DNA of 64,000 nucleotides, taken from contig CAVZQZ010000009.1 of NCBI GenBank assembly GCA_963777565.1, positions 186,001-250,000 on the forward strand, read 5' to 3'. Below the pieces are notes generated by a model. It ran no database searches. It was not told the DNA's origin and saw only the letters and a list, made by a program, of their open reading frames with translations. This document shows, piece after piece, positions 26,411-35,637 of the stretch (its first letter is position 1; every line of letters starts with the position of its first letter). The position numbers and the translations under genes are program-made. The DNA is from CALMEC01 sp963777565 (lineage in GTDB: Bacteria; Actinomycetota; Thermoleophilia; Miltoncostaeales; Miltoncostaeaceae).

Positions 26411-27651
26411 CGGCCGAGGAGCGTACCAGCGCCGTCCCCGGCGGGCGCGAAGCGCTCCTCGACGTAGCGCTCGACCATCGTCATGAAGTCCTCGGCGAGG
26501 GTCGGGCCGTCGAGTGTCGCGACTTTCGCACCATCCACGTAGACCGGCGCGCGCGGCTCCTCGCCCGTGCCCGGGAGGCTGATGCCGATGTCGGCGGCGC
26601 GACTCTCCCCCGGCCCGTTCACGATGCAGCCCATCACGGCCACCTTGAGCTCGGCGACGCCGGGACGCTCGACCCGCCAGACGGCCATGCGCTCCTCGAG
26701 TCGCGCCTCGATGCGCTGCGCCAGCTCCTGGAAGACCGTGCTCGTCGTGCGTCCACAGCCTGGGCAGGCTGTGACTTCGGGACGGAACGAGCGAAGGCCG
26801 AGGCTCTGCAGCAGGTCCAGGCACACCCGGACCTCGAGGGTCCGGTCGCCACCCGGCTCCGGCGTGAGCGAGGCCCTGATCGTGTCACCGATGCCGTCCT
26901 GCAGCAGCACCGCCAGCGCGGCCGATGTCGCGACGATGCCCTTGTTCGACATCCCGGCCTCGGTGAGCCCCAAGTGGAGGGGGTAGTCGCAGGCGGCGGC
27001 GAGGTCGCGGTAGACCGCCACCATGTCCTGCAGCCGGCTCGACTTGCAGGACAGGACGATCTGGTCGTGGCCGAGCCCCAGCTCCTCGGCGGCCTCGGCG
27101 GAGCTGAGCGCGCTCTGCACCATCGCCCGGCGCACCACCACCTCGGCGCCCTCGGGCTCGGCGAGGCGGGCGTTGGCGTCCATGAGGCTGTCGAGGAGCT
27201 CGGGGTCGAGCGACCCGGCGTTCACCCCGATGCGCACCGGCTTGCCGTACTCGACCGCCGCCTCCACGATCGCCGCGAAGTTGGCGTCGTGGCGGGCGCC
27301 GCGACCGACGTTGCCGGGGTTGATGCGGTACTTGTCGAGCGCCGCCGCGCAATCCGGGAACTCGCGCAGGAGCGTGTGCCCGTTGTAATGGAAGTCGCCG
27401 ACGATCGGGACGTCCGTGCCGTGCTCGTCGCGGAGCCGGGTCCGCAGCTCCGCCACCTTCGCGGCGGCCGCGCGGTTGTTGACCGTGATGCGCACGATCT
27501 CCGATCCGGCGGCGGCGAGCTCGGCGACCTGCCGTGCCGTGGCCTCGGCGTCCGCGGTGTCGGTGTTCGTCATCGACTGCACCACCACCGGGGCTCCGCC
27601 CCCGACCCCCACGCCGCCGATGCGGCACTCCACGCTCGTGCGGCGCGTCAC
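26407..27651 (-). CDS. ispG: (E)-4-hydroxy-3-methylbut-2-enyl-diphosphate synthase
   Basis: A 414-residue IspG/GcpE enzyme of the MEP isoprenoid pathway: V-V-Q-S-M-T-N-T-D-T at the start, G-D-F-H-Y-N-G-H, R-I-N-P-G-N-V-G, and the 4Fe-4S cysteines in A-C-P-G-C-G-R and G-C-I-V-N-G-P-G-E. It reduces MEcPP to HMBPP. It overlaps rseP and proS by 4 bp each. With dxr (28775) it shows that this organism makes isoprenoids by the MEP route; UppS (34276) uses the product. Confidence 0.95.
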   Translation of the reverse strand: MTRRTSVECRIGGVGVGGGAPVVVQSMTNTDTADAEATARQVAELAAAGSEIVRITVNNRAAAAKVAELRTRLRDEHGTDVPIVGDFHYNGHTLLREFPDCAAALDKYRINPGNVGRGARHDANFAAIVEAAVEYGKPVRIGVNAGSLDPELLDSLMDANARLAEPEGAEVVVRRAMVQSALSSAEAAEELGLGHDQIVLSCKSSRLQDMVAVYRDLAAACDYPLHLGLTEAGMSNKGIVATSAALAVLLQDGIGDTIRASLTPEPGGDRTLEVRVCLDLLQSLGLRSFRPEVTACPGCGRTTSTVFQELAQRIEARLEERMAVWRVERPGVAELKVAVMGCIVNGPGESRAADIGISLPGTGEEPRAPVYVDGAKVATLDGPTLAEDFMTMVERYVEERFAPAGDGAGTLLGR

Positions 27652-28778
27652 GGCCGGAATCCCTCGCCCGTGAGGCGTCCGATGTCGTTGTTGAGCGCGT
27701 AGACGAACAACACCGCGATGAGCGCGATGCCGACGACCGACGCGCGCTGGTACACGCTGATGTCCATTCGCTTGCCCCGGATCCGCTCCGCGAGCGCGAA
27801 CACGATGTGCCCGCCGTCGAGCGGCAGCAGCGGGATGAGGTTCATGATCGCGAGCACCAGGCTGATGATGCCGACGAAGCGCATAATCGTTCCCATACCC
27901 TCCTGCGCGAACTCGTCATAGGTGGCGCCGATCCCGACGACGCTCGAGACCTGCTCACGCGTCTTCTGGTCGGTGAAGAGCTTTCCGAGCGCCCGTACCT
28001 GCTCTCTCGTCACGAAGCCGGTGTATTGGAGCGCCTCGCGGAACCCCCCGGCGGCGCCGAACCGCACGTTGCCGACCTTCTCGGCGTCGAAGCCGAACCC
28101 GAGCCGCCCGATCGAGGGGTCGGTCGCATCGGGCACGAGCGGCGGGGTCACGATGCGCACGGGCTGCCCGTCGCGCTCCACCTCGAGCGTGACCGACTTG
28201 CCGACGTTGCGCTGCAGGACGTCGCGAAGCGGCGTGGGGTCGTTGCCGTTCGCCGTCACGCCGTTGATCGCCAGGATCCGGTCGCCGGCCTGAAGGCCCG
28301 CCGTGGCGGCCGGGGTGTCGGCGTTGACCGAGCGGACCACGTTCGTCTGCGCGAACTGCGGCTGACCGATCCAGAACGAGATCGCGAACGCGATGATCGC
28401 GACGAGGACGTTCGCGGCGGGACCGGCGGCGATCGTCGCGACCTTCCTCGGAGTGGTGGAGTTGCAGTAGGCCCGGGCCTGAACCTCGGGTGGCTCGGGG
28501 ATCTCTTCGATGACCTTCCCGGTCTCGGGGTCGTGGATGCGCTGAACGAGCTCTTCCCGCGTCATGCCGGTGATCTTCACGTAGCCGCCGAGCGGCATCC
28601 AGCCGATGCCGTACTCCGTCTCGCCGCGCCGTATCGACCAGATCGGGCGACCGAAGAACACCGAGAACCGCTCGACGCGCATCCCGCACATCTTCGCGAC
28701 GACCAGGTGACCGAACTCGTGCAGCAGGATCAGCACAATCATGATGACCACGAACACGACGATGTTCACCCCGGTCAC
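27648..28778 (-). CDS. rseP: RseP-type site-2 membrane metalloprotease
   Basis: A 376-residue membrane protease with the zinc motif H-E-F-G-H near residue 20, a PDZ domain in the middle (G-D-R-I-L-A-I-N-G) and the second catalytic motif N-L-I-P-L-L-P-L-D-G-G-H near the C-terminus. It cuts membrane-embedded substrates such as anti-sigma factors and signal-peptide remnants. It starts with GTG, which overlaps the dxr stop as GTGA. The position between dxr and ispG is the conserved one in many bacteria. Confidence 0.93.
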   Translation of the reverse strand: MTGVNIVVFVVIMIVLILLHEFGHLVVAKMCGMRVERFSVFFGRPIWSIRRGETEYGIGWMPLGGYVKITGMTREELVQRIHDPETGKVIEEIPEPPEVQARAYCNSTTPRKVATIAAGPAANVLVAIIAFAISFWIGQPQFAQTNVVRSVNADTPAATAGLQAGDRILAINGVTANGNDPTPLRDVLQRNVGKSVTLEVERDGQPVRIVTPPLVPDATDPSIGRLGFGFDAEKVGNVRFGAAGGFREALQYTGFVTREQVRALGKLFTDQKTREQVSSVVGIGATYDEFAQEGMGTIMRFVGIISLVLAIMNLIPLLPLDGGHIVFALAERIRGKRMDISVYQRASVVGIALIAVLFVYALNNDIGRLTGEGFRP

Positions 28779-29881
28779 GCGCGGACCTCCAGCGCCGTCT
28801 CGACGCTCGCGCGGGCGGATCGGTCGGCCTCCAGCACGGTGTCGAGCGAGTCCGCGGGGACCGATGCGATCTCACCGAGGGCCCGCTCGACGAGCGCCGC
28901 GATCTCGAGGAAGCCGATCCGCCCATCAAGGAACGCCTGCACCGCGACCTCGTTCGCAGCGTTCAGCACCGCCGGGGCGGTGCCGCCGGTCTGCCCCGCC
29001 TCCCGTGCGAGCGGGAGGCACCGGAATGCCTCCTCGTCGGCCGCGTCGAAGTCGAGCCGTCGACCGACGAGGTCGACCCGTGGCCCGGGCGGCGGCGGGT
29101 CGGGCCAGCGCAGCGCGAATCCGATGGGGACGCGCATGTCCGGCGGCCCGCAATGGGTGAGCAGGCTGCCGTCGTCAAGGCGGATCATGGCGTGGACGAA
29201 CGACTGCGGGTGCACGACAACCTCGATGCGGTGGTACGCGAGCCCGAACAGGTGATGCGCCTCGATGATCTCGAGGCCCTTGTTCATCAACGTGGCGGAG
29301 TCGATCGTGATCTTGGCGCCCATGGTCCAGGTTGGGTGCGCGAGCGCATCCGCCACGGTGACGTCGGCGAGCTCCTCCACCCCGCGTCCCCGGAACGGCC
29401 CGCCCGACGCGGTCAGCACAGCCGACGCCAGCCGCTCGCCCGGCACGCCGCTCACCAGCTGGAACAGGGCCGAATGCTCGGAATCCACCGGGACGAGCCC
29501 GGCACCCGACCGGCGCCGGACGTCGGCGACGAGGTCGCCGCCGACCACGAGGCTCTCCTTGTTCGCGAGCGCCACGGGAATCCCGAGTTCGAGCGCGGTC
29601 AGCGTCGGGCGGAGCCCGGCCGCTCCCACGAGCGCGTTCAGGACGAGATCCGGGTTGCTCGCGTCGATGAGCCGGCGCAGATCCGGGTCGTGCGGCACGG
29701 TGCCGCCACCCGACTCCGCGCAGGTGTGCCCGACCGCATGGGTCCGCGCCTGGGTGGCCATGAGGTCCACGCGCGAGCCGCAGGCGAGCCCGCACGCGGC
29801 CAGGTCGGGGGCGTGCGCGATCACCTCGAGCGCCTGCACGCCGACGGAGCCCGTCGAACCGATGACGAGGATGCGCTTCAC
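28775..29881 (-). CDS. dxr: 1-deoxy-D-xylulose 5-phosphate reductoisomerase
   Basis: A 368-residue MEP-pathway enzyme: NADPH-binding G-S-T-G-S-V-G at the N-terminus, A-N-K-E-S-L-V, D-S-E-H-S-A-L (metal site), A-S-G-G-P-F-R-G and M-N-K-G-L-E. It converts DXP to MEP. The GTG at 29881 starts directly before the Rossmann strand (K-R-I-L-V-I-G). A 73-bp gap separates it from the oxoacid dehydrogenase E2 gene upstream, the only real gap in this run. Confidence 0.95.
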   Translation of the reverse strand: MKRILVIGSTGSVGVQALEVIAHAPDLAACGLACGSRVDLMATQARTHAVGHTCAESGGGTVPHDPDLRRLIDASNPDLVLNALVGAAGLRPTLTALELGIPVALANKESLVVGGDLVADVRRRSGAGLVPVDSEHSALFQLVSGVPGERLASAVLTASGGPFRGRGVEELADVTVADALAHPTWTMGAKITIDSATLMNKGLEIIEAHHLFGLAYHRIEVVVHPQSFVHAMIRLDDGSLLTHCGPPDMRVPIGFALRWPDPPPPGPRVDLVGRRLDFDAADEEAFRCLPLAREAGQTGGTAPAVLNAANEVAVQAFLDGRIGFLEIAALVERALGEIASVPADSLDTVLEADRSARASVETALEVRA

Positions 29882-29954
29882 AACAGTGATCGTAGCGGGG
29901 ATGGCTCCCGTGACCCCAGTCGAGCGTCCTGTCGGCGAGCCAGGTCGACCGGGA

Positions 29955-31088
29955 TCAGTCGGGCGACTCGAGGTCCGCGACCACTGCCGCGAGGAAGCGC
30001 GCAGCTTCGCCACCGGCCACGGCCCGGTGGTCGACGGTGAGCGATACGGGAAGCACCCGGTGCACGACGGGCTGGCCGTCGACGGCCACGGGCCGCATGG
30101 TGGCACGACCGGCACCGAGGATCGCCACCTGGGGCGGCACCACGACCAGCACGGCGTGGCGGCCTCCGAGCGATCCGAAGTTCGACAGAGTGATCGTCGC
30201 GCCGCGCAGGTCCTCCACGGCGATAGAACGGTCGCGCACCGAGGCGATGAGCTCGTCAAGACGCGCGCGCACGGCGGCCCCGTCGAGGGTGTCGGCCCCC
30301 CGCATCACCGGCACGAACAGTCCCTCGGGCGAATCGACGGCGATTCCCAGGTCCACCTGCGAGTGGACACGCCGGCCGGTGGCACCGGTCTCGAGCCAGG
30401 CATTGAGCGAGGGCTCGGCGCGACATCCCGCGACGATCGCGCGAACCAGCCGGACTGTCGCTCCGGTGCCCGGGGTCCAGGCGTCGACATCCGCCTCGTC
30501 GGTGATCGTCGCAGGGACGACCTCGGCCCCCGAGCGGGTCATCGAGTCCGCCATCGCCCGCCGCGGCCCGCGGAGCGGCTCGTAGGCGGTCTCTTCGCTC
30601 GGGGCGCGCGCGGCCCGCTCGACGTCGGCGGCGGTCGCGAGCCCTCCGGGGCCGCTCGGCACGACCTCGGAGAGATCGACCCCGAGCCGCTTCGCCAGCG
30701 CACGGACCGCCGGTGGCGCCTGGACGATGCCACCGACGCGCACGGCGGGCCGGGGCGGCGGCGTCGCGCTTCGCACTGCCGCGCCGGCCGCGTCTTCGGG
30801 CTCGGCGCCGTCGGGCAGCGATCCGACGATCCCGCTGAACTCCTGTACCTGGCCGGCCTCCTCGAAGTCCACGAGGGGCGTGCCGGTCTCGACCAGCTCC
30901 CCGGGCTCGCCGTGGAGGCGCGCTATGCGCCCGGCCCACGGCGCGGGGATCTCGACGACCGCCTTGTCGGTCTCGACGGCGACCAGCGGCTGATCGGCGA
31001 CGACGCTGTCTCCCACCGACACGTGCCACGTCACGATCTCGGCCTCGTGGAGGCCCTCGCCCAGGTCGGGGAGCAGAAACGTCCTCAT
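29955..31088 (-). CDS. 2-oxoacid dehydrogenase E2 (dihydrolipoamide acyltransferase), altered catalytic motif
   Basis: A 377-residue E2 with one lipoyl domain (lipoyl lysine K42 in E-T-D-K-A), a peripheral-subunit-binding domain near 124-160 (A-V-R-A-L-A-K-R-L-G-V-D-L) and a C-terminal acyltransferase domain. The active-site motif, usually D-H-R-x-x-D-G, reads D-H-R-A-V-A-G: the histidine is kept but the aspartate is alanine. It may still act, or have a changed role. It overlaps E1beta as ATGA. The acyl substrate (pyruvate or branched-chain 2-oxoacid) cannot be fixed. Confidence 0.85.
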   Translation of the reverse strand: MRTFLLPDLGEGLHEAEIVTWHVSVGDSVVADQPLVAVETDKAVVEIPAPWAGRIARLHGEPGELVETGTPLVDFEEAGQVQEFSGIVGSLPDGAEPEDAAGAAVRSATPPPRPAVRVGGIVQAPPAVRALAKRLGVDLSEVVPSGPGGLATAADVERAARAPSEETAYEPLRGPRRAMADSMTRSGAEVVPATITDEADVDAWTPGTGATVRLVRAIVAGCRAEPSLNAWLETGATGRRVHSQVDLGIAVDSPEGLFVPVMRGADTLDGAAVRARLDELIASVRDRSIAVEDLRGATITLSNFGSLGGRHAVLVVVPPQVAILGAGRATMRPVAVDGQPVVHRVLPVSLTVDHRAVAGGEAARFLAAVVADLESPD

Positions 31089-32065
31089 GCGTACTCCAGA
31101 ACCCGCCGGGCGGCTGCGAGGACCCGCCGCCGGTCGGGCATGTACTTGTTCTCGAGGCGCGCGAGAGGGAAGATCACGTCGAAGCCGGTCGCCCGCGTCA
31201 CCGGGGCGACGAGCGACGCCAGCCCCTCGTCGGCGAGGCGCGCCGCGATCTCGGCGCCGAAGCCGCATGTGTGCGGCGCTTCGTGGACGATGACGCAGCG
31301 GCCGGTCCGGGCAACCGACTCGAGGATCGGCTCCATGTCCAGCGGCGAGATGGAGGCGACGTCGATGACGGCCGCGCTGACGCCCTGCTCCGCGAGCTCG
31401 TCGGCCGCGCCGAGGGTCTCGGCGACCATGCCGCCCCAGGCGACCAGCGTCAGATCCGCGCCGTCGCGCACCACGAAGGACATCCCGATCGGGAGCTCGG
31501 CTCCGTCGTCGGGCACGTCCTCCTTGCCCGCGCGGTAGAGGCGGGCAGGTTCCAGGACGACAACCGGATCCGGATCCCGGATCGCGGCGAGGAGCAACCC
31601 GTACGCCTGCGACGGGGTGGACGACACGACGACCTTGAGCCCGGGAATGTGCGCGAGGATCGCCTCCGGGCTCTCCGAGTGATGCTCCGGCGGCTTGATG
31701 CCGCCGCCGCAGGGCGCGCGCAACACCATCGGGCAGCTCAGACGGCCTCGGGTCCGGTTGCGCAGGCGCGACGCGTGATTGAGGAGCTGGTCCAGGGCCG
31801 GGTAGATGAAGCCGGCGAACTGGATCTCCGCCACCGGGCGCATGCCCTCGGCCGCGAGGCCGATGGCCAGGCCCGCGATGACCGTCTCCGCGAGCGGCGT
31901 GTCCATGACGCGGTCCGGTCCGAAGCGCTCGAGCAGCCCGTCGGTCGCCCGGAACACGCCGCCGCTCGCGGCGACGTCCTCACCGAGGACGACGACGCGC
32001 TCGTCGGCGCCCATCTCGTGATGGAGCGCCATGGCCACGGCCTGGACGAGCGTGACCTCAGGCAT
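31085..32065 (-). CDS. 2-oxoacid dehydrogenase E1 component, beta subunit
   Basis: A 326-residue E1beta: G-E-D-V-A-A-S-G-G-V-F, D-T-P-L-A-E near 56, E-I-Q-F-A-G-F-I-Y-P and the C-terminal transketolase domain ending V-L-E-Y-A. It pairs with the alpha subunit as a heterotetramer to decarboxylate a 2-oxoacid with thiamine diphosphate. G-G-G-I-K-P-P-E-H-H-S-E-S fits the pyruvate/branched-chain group. The ATG overlaps the alpha stop by 8 bp. Confidence 0.9.
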   Translation of the reverse strand: MPEVTLVQAVAMALHHEMGADERVVVLGEDVAASGGVFRATDGLLERFGPDRVMDTPLAETVIAGLAIGLAAEGMRPVAEIQFAGFIYPALDQLLNHASRLRNRTRGRLSCPMVLRAPCGGGIKPPEHHSESPEAILAHIPGLKVVVSSTPSQAYGLLLAAIRDPDPVVVLEPARLYRAGKEDVPDDGAELPIGMSFVVRDGADLTLVAWGGMVAETLGAADELAEQGVSAAVIDVASISPLDMEPILESVARTGRCVIVHEAPHTCGFGAEIAARLADEGLASLVAPVTRATGFDVIFPLARLENKYMPDRRRVLAAARRVLEYA

Positions 32066-33134
32066 CCGCGGCGGACTCCTGGATGGCGGCGAGACGCTGC
32101 GCCTCGAGGCCCACGGGGAGATCCTGATAGAGGAAGTCGAACATGGCCTCGGGAGGCTGCGCCGGCGTCGCGAGGTACTCCTCGGCCGCACCGTCCACCT
32201 CTGCCGCGCATTCGGCGAGCAGCCCCTCCTCGTCCTCCTTCGCCCAGACGCCGGCGGCGACCAGGTGGTTCCGCAGGCGCCCGATGGGCTCGCGCTCCCA
32301 CTGGCGGCTCACCTCGGCGTCGTCGCGATATCGGCGCGCGTCGTCGACGGTGGTGTGGTCGCCGAGACGGTACGTGACCGCTTCGATGAGGGTTGCGCCC
32401 TCGCCCGCGCGCGCGCGCTCGACGGCGCGCCGGCAGACCTCGGCGACCGCCACCGCGTCGTTCCCGTCGACCTGCTCGCCGGGCAACCCGGCCGCGACCG
32501 CCTTCTGCGCGAGGGTCGGCGCGGCACTCTGCACTGACCGCGGCGCCGAGATCGCCCATCCGTTGTTGACGATGACGACGATGAGCGGGAGGCACATCGA
32601 GCCGGCGACGTTCAGCGCCTCGTAGAAGGCGCCTTTCGAGGTCGCGCCGTCCCCGACCGTGCAGACGGCAACCCGGCGCTCGCGCCGGATCCGCATCGCG
32701 AGCGCCACGCCCGCGGCGTGCGGGGGATGCTCGCCAACCGTGATCGACACCGGAAAGTCGCCGCGAGGCCCCTCGAAGTCGCTGCCGCGTTCGTCGCCAC
32801 CCCAGTACAGGAGGATCTCGAGCGGGGTCACACCGCGCCACAGGAGCGCCGCCTGGTCGCGGTAACTCGGCACGAGGACGTCGGTCTCCTCCATCGTGCT
32901 CGCCAAGCCCACGCCCACCGCTTCCTGGCCGAGGCCGCTCGCGTACGTTCCGAGGCGTCCCGTTCGGTGCAGGGCGACCGCGCGCGCGTCGAGGGAACGC
33001 GAGCGCACCATCGCGCGGTAGAGGGGGATCAGGGCACGTGGGTCGCGGGCGAACTCGGGGAGATCGCGCTCCGCGCGCCCGTCGGGCGCGATGAACCTGG
33101 TGTGCGGGATGTCGAAAGAGGCGATGGTGCTCAT
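32058..33134 (-). CDS. 2-oxoacid dehydrogenase E1 component, alpha subunit
   Basis: A 358-residue E1alpha with the thiamine diphosphate motif G-D-G-A-T-S-K-G running to N-N-G-W-A-I-S, and the phosphorylation-loop-like segment Y-R-L-G-D-H-T-T-V-D-D. It heads the E1alpha-E1beta-E2 operon. No E3 (lipoamide dehydrogenase) gene is adjacent, so E3 must come from elsewhere. The operon sits between cdsA and dxr. Confidence 0.9.
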   Translation of the reverse strand: MSTIASFDIPHTRFIAPDGRAERDLPEFARDPRALIPLYRAMVRSRSLDARAVALHRTGRLGTYASGLGQEAVGVGLASTMEETDVLVPSYRDQAALLWRGVTPLEILLYWGGDERGSDFEGPRGDFPVSITVGEHPPHAAGVALAMRIRRERRVAVCTVGDGATSKGAFYEALNVAGSMCLPLIVVIVNNGWAISAPRSVQSAAPTLAQKAVAAGLPGEQVDGNDAVAVAEVCRRAVERARAGEGATLIEAVTYRLGDHTTVDDARRYRDDAEVSRQWEREPIGRLRNHLVAAGVWAKEDEEGLLAECAAEVDGAAEEYLATPAQPPEAMFDFLYQDLPVGLEAQRLAAIQESAADA

Positions 33135-33253
33135 CGTGGACGCAGGGAGACGGTACAGGGTGGCTCGGTCGGCCGAGACCGCCGGGGGTCCGCCAGCCTG
33201 CCGATCGGGCGGGACTTACGATCGTCGCCCCCCGTGGCACACTGTCGCTTGCC

Positions 33254-33463
33254 ATGGACGACAACGGCAGCATCCCCGAGCCGATCCGCGATCGTCACCC
33301 GGTCTCCGCCCTGGCCAGCAACCCCGCGAACATGCGCTTCGCCCGTCATCGCGAGCTCCTGTCGAGGTGGCCGGTGACCGATGAGCGATGGGCGCGGGCC
33401 GTTGAGGCCGCCCGGCTCGCCGCGGTCGACCGGACCCCGGGGCCGGCGACCTTCGGCCGGTAG
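33254..33463 (+). CDS. Small protein of unknown function
   Basis: A 69-residue frame, rich in Arg, Ala and Pro, with no recognised domain. It is the only plus-strand candidate between two minus-strand operons, diverging from E1alpha and ending 7 bp from the cdsA stop. The only support is its fit in an otherwise empty gap. Confidence 0.35.
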   Translation: MDDNGSIPEPIRDRHPVSALASNPANMRFARHRELLSRWPVTDERWARAVEAARLAAVDRTPGPATFGR

Positions 33464-33470
33464 GGGGCGC

Positions 33471-34259
33471 TCACAGCACGAGCCAGACGGTCGTGAAGTA
33501 GCCGGCCGCCGCGGTGAACAGCATGGCGTCGAAGCGGTCGAGCACCCCGCCGTGCCCGGCCAGGATTCGGCCGGAGTCCTTCACGCCGATGTCGCGCTTG
33601 AGCATCGACTCGAACAGGTCGCCCACGTAGGCGACCAGACAGATCACGACGCCGAGCACCAGCGACTGCAGGTGGTCGATCCAGTCCATGTAGAGCCCGG
33701 CGACCCACACCGCGATCGTCCCGCCGACGACGCCCGCCACGAAGCCCTCGACGGTCTTCTTCGGCGAGGTCCTCGGGGCGATCGGATGGGTTCCCCACAG
33801 TCGGCCGCCGAAGTACGAGAAGGTATCGAACGCCCAGGTGCCGATCAGGATGTTCGCCACCGCGCCCGCGCCGTTCGGCAGTTCCCGCGTCGCCACGAAC
33901 AACCCGAGCGGGACGCCCAGGTAGATCCCCCCAAGGACGGTCAGCGCCACCCGGATCGTGACCTCGTCGCGGTTCTTGAGGATCAGGCCCGCGACCGCGC
34001 TCAGCGCGACGATCGCCGCGGCCCCGAGTGCGACCGCCTGCTCGGGCGGGTCGATCACCGCGGGCAGCGCCACCGTCAGCGCCGTGCCCGCATATGCCGC
34101 CCAGCGGAGCGGCGCGATGCCTGCGACCAGGTTCAGGTACTCGTAGATGCCGACCATCGCGATGGCGACGACCACCGCGACGAACAGCGGGCCGCCGACG
34201 TAGACCACGGCGATGGCGAGCGCGATCCCCGGGATCGCAACGGCGATACGGCTGCCCAA
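33471..34259 (-). CDS. cdsA: Phosphatidate cytidylyltransferase
   Basis: About 262 residues and eight membrane segments. The signature S-P-K-K-T-V-E-G is followed by the C-terminal CDP-diglyceride synthetase motif K-D-x-G-R-I-L-A-G-H-G-G-V-L-D-R-F-D. It makes CDP-diacylglycerol for PgsA and other phospholipid enzymes. No ATG or GTG lies suitably upstream; the TTG at 34259 gives a normal N-terminus (G-S-R-I-A-V-A-I-P-G) and a 16-bp gap from uppS. The longer frame into uppS is chance coding. Confidence 0.9.
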   Translation of the reverse strand: MGSRIAVAIPGIALAIAVVYVGGPLFVAVVVAIAMVGIYEYLNLVAGIAPLRWAAYAGTALTVALPAVIDPPEQAVALGAAAIVALSAVAGLILKNRDEVTIRVALTVLGGIYLGVPLGLFVATRELPNGAGAVANILIGTWAFDTFSYFGGRLWGTHPIAPRTSPKKTVEGFVAGVVGGTIAVWVAGLYMDWIDHLQSLVLGVVICLVAYVGDLFESMLKRDIGVKDSGRILAGHGGVLDRFDAMLFTAAAGYFTTVWLVL

Positions 34260-34275
34260 GGTGGAACCCGACTCG

Positions 34276-35040
34276 CTACCGCGCCCCGAACCGGCGCTGG
34301 CATCCGGCGTAGTGCTGCAGTGCGGCATCGAGGTCTTCGGCGGTGAAGTCCGGCCACAGGCGATCGGAGAAATACAGCTCGGCGTAGGCGGTCTGCCAAA
34401 GCAGGAAGTTCGAGAGGCGCTGCTCGCCACTGGTGCGGATCACGAGCTCCGGGTCGCGCATTTCGCTGTCGTACATGCAACGTGCGAAGTCGTCCTCGCC
34501 GCCACCAGGGCCGTACTCCGCGGCGAACCGCCGGGCCGCGTCGACGATCTCGCCGCGTCCTCCGTAGTTCATCGCGACGAACAGGTTGAGGCCCGTGTTG
34601 CCGGACGTGCGCTGCTGCGACCATTCGATCCTGCGGCGAAGCTGGTCCGGAAGCCCGTCGATCCTGCCGATGAATCGCATGCGGACGTTCTCCGCATCGA
34701 GCTCGTCGGTCTCCCTGTCGATCAGCTCGCTGAACAGCCCGAGCAGGTCGGTGACCTCCGATTCCGGCCGCGCCCAGTTCTCGGTCGAGAACGAGAACAC
34801 CGTGAGATCCTCGATGCCCGCGTCGTTGGCGGCGCGCACCACCCGTTTGAGTGCCTGGGCACCGGCACGATGGCCGGCGGCCACGGGCAGCCGCCTGCGC
34901 TGAGCCCATCGCGCGTTCCCGTCCATGATGATCGCGACGGAGACGGGCACATCACGCGAGACGCCGCCTCCGGCGGTCGCGTCGCTGGCGCGGAGGCGAA
35001 GGAGCGCCCGGGCCGACCGCAAACGGGTGCGGATCGTCAT
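34276..35040 (-). CDS. uppS: Undecaprenyl diphosphate synthase
   Basis: A 254-residue cis-prenyltransferase with I-I-M-D-G-N-A-R-W-A (catalytic Asp), F-S-T-E-N-W, Y-G-G-R-G-E-I and the C-terminal D-P-E-L-V-I-R-T-S-G-E-Q-R-L-S-N-F-L-L-W-Q. It builds the C55 lipid carrier for the cell wall from isoprenoids made by the dxr/ispG pathway. There is a 25-residue basic N-terminal extension before the core. It lies 42 bp after frr. Confidence 0.95.
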   Translation of the reverse strand: MTIRTRLRSARALLRLRASDATAGGGVSRDVPVSVAIIMDGNARWAQRRRLPVAAGHRAGAQALKRVVRAANDAGIEDLTVFSFSTENWARPESEVTDLLGLFSELIDRETDELDAENVRMRFIGRIDGLPDQLRRRIEWSQQRTSGNTGLNLFVAMNYGGRGEIVDAARRFAAEYGPGGGEDDFARCMYDSEMRDPELVIRTSGEQRLSNFLLWQTAYAELYFSDRLWPDFTAEDLDAALQHYAGCQRRFGAR

Positions 35041-35082
35041 CGCCCGAGCTGGGGCGCGGTCCCGCCGGACCGGGGCGGCGCA

Positions 35083-35637
35083 CTAGACCTCAAGGATCTC
35101 CGACTCCTTGCGAGCCATCGCCTCGTCGATCGACTTGACCTCGCGGTCGGTCAGCTTCTGCACCTCGTCCTGAGCCCGAGCGGCCTCGTCGCGCGAGATC
35201 TCGCCGTCCTTCTCGCGGCGCTTGACGTCGTTCAGCACGTCGCGGCGAACATTCCGGACGGCGATCCGCGCATCCTCGGCCATCTTGTGGACGAGCTTCA
35301 CGAGCTCCTTGCGCCGCTCTTCGGTGAGCTGCGGCACCGGCAGCCGGATCAACTGGCCGTCATTCGACGGCGTCAGGCCGAGCTGCGCTTCGAGCAGGGC
35401 CTTCTCGATCGACTTCATCAGCGACTTGTCGAAGGGCTGGACGGTGAGAAGCCTCGCCTCGGGGGCGTGGATGGTGGCGACCTGGTTGAGGGGCATCTCC
35501 GCACCGTAGGCGTCGACCATCACGCGATCCAGAAGGTGGGTCGAAGCGCGACCCGTTCGCACGCTGGCGAACTCGACGTCGAGGCTCTTGAGCGCCCCGT
35601 CCATCCGCCGCCCGGCATCGGCCATGAGCTCCTTCAT
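35083..35637 (-). CDS. frr: Ribosome recycling factor
   Basis: A 184-residue protein of normal length for RRF, with the three-helix bundle pattern and V-R-T-G-R-A-S near residue 27, P-L-N-Q-V-A, and the C-terminal D-E-V-Q-K-L-T-D. It frees ribosomes after termination together with EF-G. The ATG at 35637 overlaps the pyrH stop as ATGA. Confidence 0.96.
   Translation of the reverse strand: MKELMADAGRRMDGALKSLDVEFASVRTGRASTHLLDRVMVDAYGAEMPLNQVATIHAPEARLLTVQPFDKSLMKSIEKALLEAQLGLTPSNDGQLIRLPVPQLTEERRKELVKLVHKMAEDARIAVRNVRRDVLNDVKRREKDGEISRDEAARAQDEVQKLTDREVKSIDEAMARKESEILEV

Noticed and set aside
26411..26824. Longer proS start at 26824
   Set aside because: The extra 138 codons lie inside ispG in another frame; the ATG at 26410 overlaps the ispG stop and begins the conserved protein.
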